A stretch of DNA of 64,000 bases, taken from the NCBI GenBank assembly GCA_963513935.1, contig OY740768.1:16852590-16916589 (forward strand). Direction: 5' to 3'. The number at the start of each line of letters is the position of its first letter. Position 1 is the first letter of the stretch. Under the pieces are notes generated by a model, which worked only from the letters and a program-made list of their open reading frames with translations, was not told the DNA's origin and searched no databases. Positions 61,740 to 64,000 of this stretch are shown here, in pieces. The stretch comes from Aphrophora alni (Eukaryota > Arthropoda > Insecta > Hemiptera > Aphrophoridae). The position numbers and the translations under genes were made by a program.

Positions 61740-62977
61740 TGCCTGTACTCACTATAGTGAGGGGCTGAGGAGTGAGGATATAAAAATTTTAATGATGGCT
61801 GTCAATGTACATGTATATGATCTCCAATTATCAATTGTAGAAAGGTAATTTTTTTAATTGCGATTTGACATACTTTTAAATGTCATTAATCTTCAAATTT
61901 TACTAAATTTCAACGAAATTGTTTTGATATAATGGACGGTTATTTGATGGCTTTTTTGATAACTCCTAAATAGTTATTTTTGGGGAAATGACGACCAATA
62001 CATTTTGTATTGTTTCCTAGAGGTTAGATTTTATCAAAGTTGATCAAAATTGCTACAGTTGGTTTTAATAAATTTTGTATTTTCAGTTTTGGTTTTATGG
62101 GAGCTTCTCTAAAATTTTGAATTATAAAAGAAAGAAACATGGTTCGAGATATAACTATATGCCAAATTTGATAAAAATTGGACTACTCCTTTAGGCTTTA
62201 GAGTGCTGCACAACGATAAACGTCAGTTATCAGACAGACATCTTCACAAAAACCACTTGTTTCAGAGATTCTAAAAACAGATATGTCAGTTAAAAACTAA
62301 ACATCATTACTTTGTCTACAATACTACATCTGAGAGAGTAAGAACAGATTTATTGTCTAACTTCTTGCATTTTTCACTTATTTTGGAAGAGACAATTTTT
62401 AGTATTTTGAATTTGGATATGTTAACTTTTTTACGATTAGTGTAAATTTCAACCAATTTAGATCACATTTTAAGTAATAAAAAAAATCAAATCGTGACTC
62501 TTTTATTATAACAAAAAACACATTTTATTGAACAGTAAGCTGTATAAACGTTCTTTGGACGGCGATTAATCGATTCTTCCTTAGTTCGACAAAATTCTGA
62601 AGTCGAATAAATTGTGTCATCAATAATTTATTTGTATTCGTGTAGTCAGTTGAGTTTTCAAGGCCGACCTAATTCTGCTTGTTTCACACAAAACAGCCGA
62701 TGTTACCAAATCAAAACCAATCTGTAGGTATTTCCTTTATGTGAAAACAAGTAAATTAAAACAAAACTTTGTTTGGTTTTCGTAATTGTTTGGTTGTTTT
62801 GATAAATTCGTTCTAGTTTTTTTTTTTAACAAACTTATTTGAAATGTGCACGATTTTGAGGACTGGACAAAAACAATATGTATTTATTGCATTGCATTAA
62901 AAGATGTAATTGATTTGTTAGACGTACATAAATTATATGTGATAAAATTTTCAAATACATATAGTTTAAATAATTCG

Positions 62978-63040
<63 letters not shown>

Positions 63041-64000
63041 TTTCTTCATGTGATTGAAATACAAAATACACAAAGTACTCACAAATTATGTAATCCAAAC
63101 AAAGTAAGAATTATAGAAAGTTACAAAATATATCTTTTTCATTCTCACATATAAATTTATGTGATGAGAGAATAAAAACAAATGTTGAGTTTTTCGCCAA
63201 TATATCCATTTCAGGAGTCATGAGCCCTAAAAATTGGTTATTTGAATGATAACTGCCTTCTGTGTATTGTTCAGGCTATTAAACCGATTTGAATAAATTT
63301 TTAGGCTTATTTGAAGGTGATTTTAAAATTGTTTGGGAATATGTCAAAACTCATAATTTAAGTGTAAGTGCCATATGACCAAAGCTAAAATTTATAGTTT
63401 CTTACAATCGGTTAAACTATTTATATAATATATTGATCAACACAATACAATCGTTTTATTTATTTTTAATCATTTACATAATGCAATTAGTGATAGTTAA
63501 CTAAGCCCAAGAATAACGCCCTCTTTATTTTTTCCTTATGAGGTTTAGTACCTAAAGAAATATCTCTATAATGAACTTTATGCTTCGGTTGAGGATATAA
63601 AAGAAAAATGAGAATGATCTTATTTTAAAACTCTTCATAACATTCTTAAAAAGCAATTTAAGAAACTTTAAGAACACTTCATTGTGTTCGAGCTATCATT
63701 AATCATTCACTTAATTGTTAGGATAACAAATGTTAAAATAATAGTCTATCAATCAATAAAATACAATATTGATTATTTATGTGTGTTATAAAACACTAAA
63801 TTCAACATTATTCATAAAACATTTAAAACAAGTGTATTAAGAACTTGATTTCTATTCTCATCTCAATTTTTGGCGAACTTTCGGAGTTTATATCTCTTAA
63901 ACGAGTAAGAAGATAAAAAACACCCAAAAAGTCTTAAAATCTTGTAAAAATCCAAATTCAACATTAAAAAAATTGTGATTTTATAAAATATTTTGAAGTT
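61740..64000. other. AT-rich intergenic sequence with a CA microsatellite
   Basis: No gene seen. 62150-62250 carries the dispersed AATTTGATAAAAATTGGAC / GCTTTAGAGTGCTGCAC segment also found near 32000 and 48240. Confidence 0.45.
62981..63038. repeat. (CA)n microsatellite
   Basis: About 29 uninterrupted CA units. Confidence 0.95.

Noticed and set aside
62835..63154. Cys-Val and Thr-His open frames on both strands
   Set aside because: Simple translation of a CA microsatellite.

Overview
The window reads as AT-rich insect nuclear DNA, probably from a hemipteran or related lineage (inference). It has GT-AG introns, long intron-rich non-coding stretches, short CCTAA tracts, GA/CT microsatellites and many decayed transposons. 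No prokaryotic gene organisation, operon, CRISPR array or phage is present.

One complete, apparently functional gene is visible. On the minus strand, ten exons between 29615 and 7712 join into a 472-residue hydroxyacid-oxoacid transhydrogenase (ADHFE1/HOT, iron-containing alcohol dehydrogenase family). Every exon boundary has a GT donor and an AG acceptor with matching phase. The joined product keeps the GGGS nucleotide-binding motif and the Asp-His-His-His metal ligands. Introns range from 390 bp to 6.2 kb and hold many of the repeats.

Region by region: 1-7.7 kb is intergenic, with a LINE reverse-transcriptase relic (about 1.7-1.9 kb) and an orphan ORF. 7.7-29.6 kb is ADHFE1; its introns hold a broken gene of the GQNKN (DUF7869-like) family, a Penelope-like reverse-transcriptase relic, several hammerhead-ribozyme-like sequences, a 40-bp tandem array, two tRNA-like SINE copies and a Tc1/mariner-type (DDE_3-like) transposon fragment. 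29.6-64 kb is intergenic and dense in transposon remains: a Penelope GIY-YIG nuclease relic followed on the same strand by a hammerhead-like motif, an 84-bp minisatellite, a nearly perfect 798-bp foldback element that carries a transposase fragment in its arms, a longer GQNKN-family pseudogene with an apparent intron, an endonuclease-bearing LINE relic, a second foldback element of 861 bp, and two long CT microsatellites that share about 140 bp of the same flanking sequence.

The most interesting signal is the set of hammerhead-like sequences. At least six related sequences share the order CTGANGA core, hairpin, GAAAC, very short stem III. In three of them (19.66, 30.62 and 61.51 kb) both segments of a stem I with an internal loop can be paired by eye. 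One lies downstream of a Penelope nuclease relic, as expected from published work on ribozymes of Penelope-like elements. All calls are from reading alone; no search or folding program was run.
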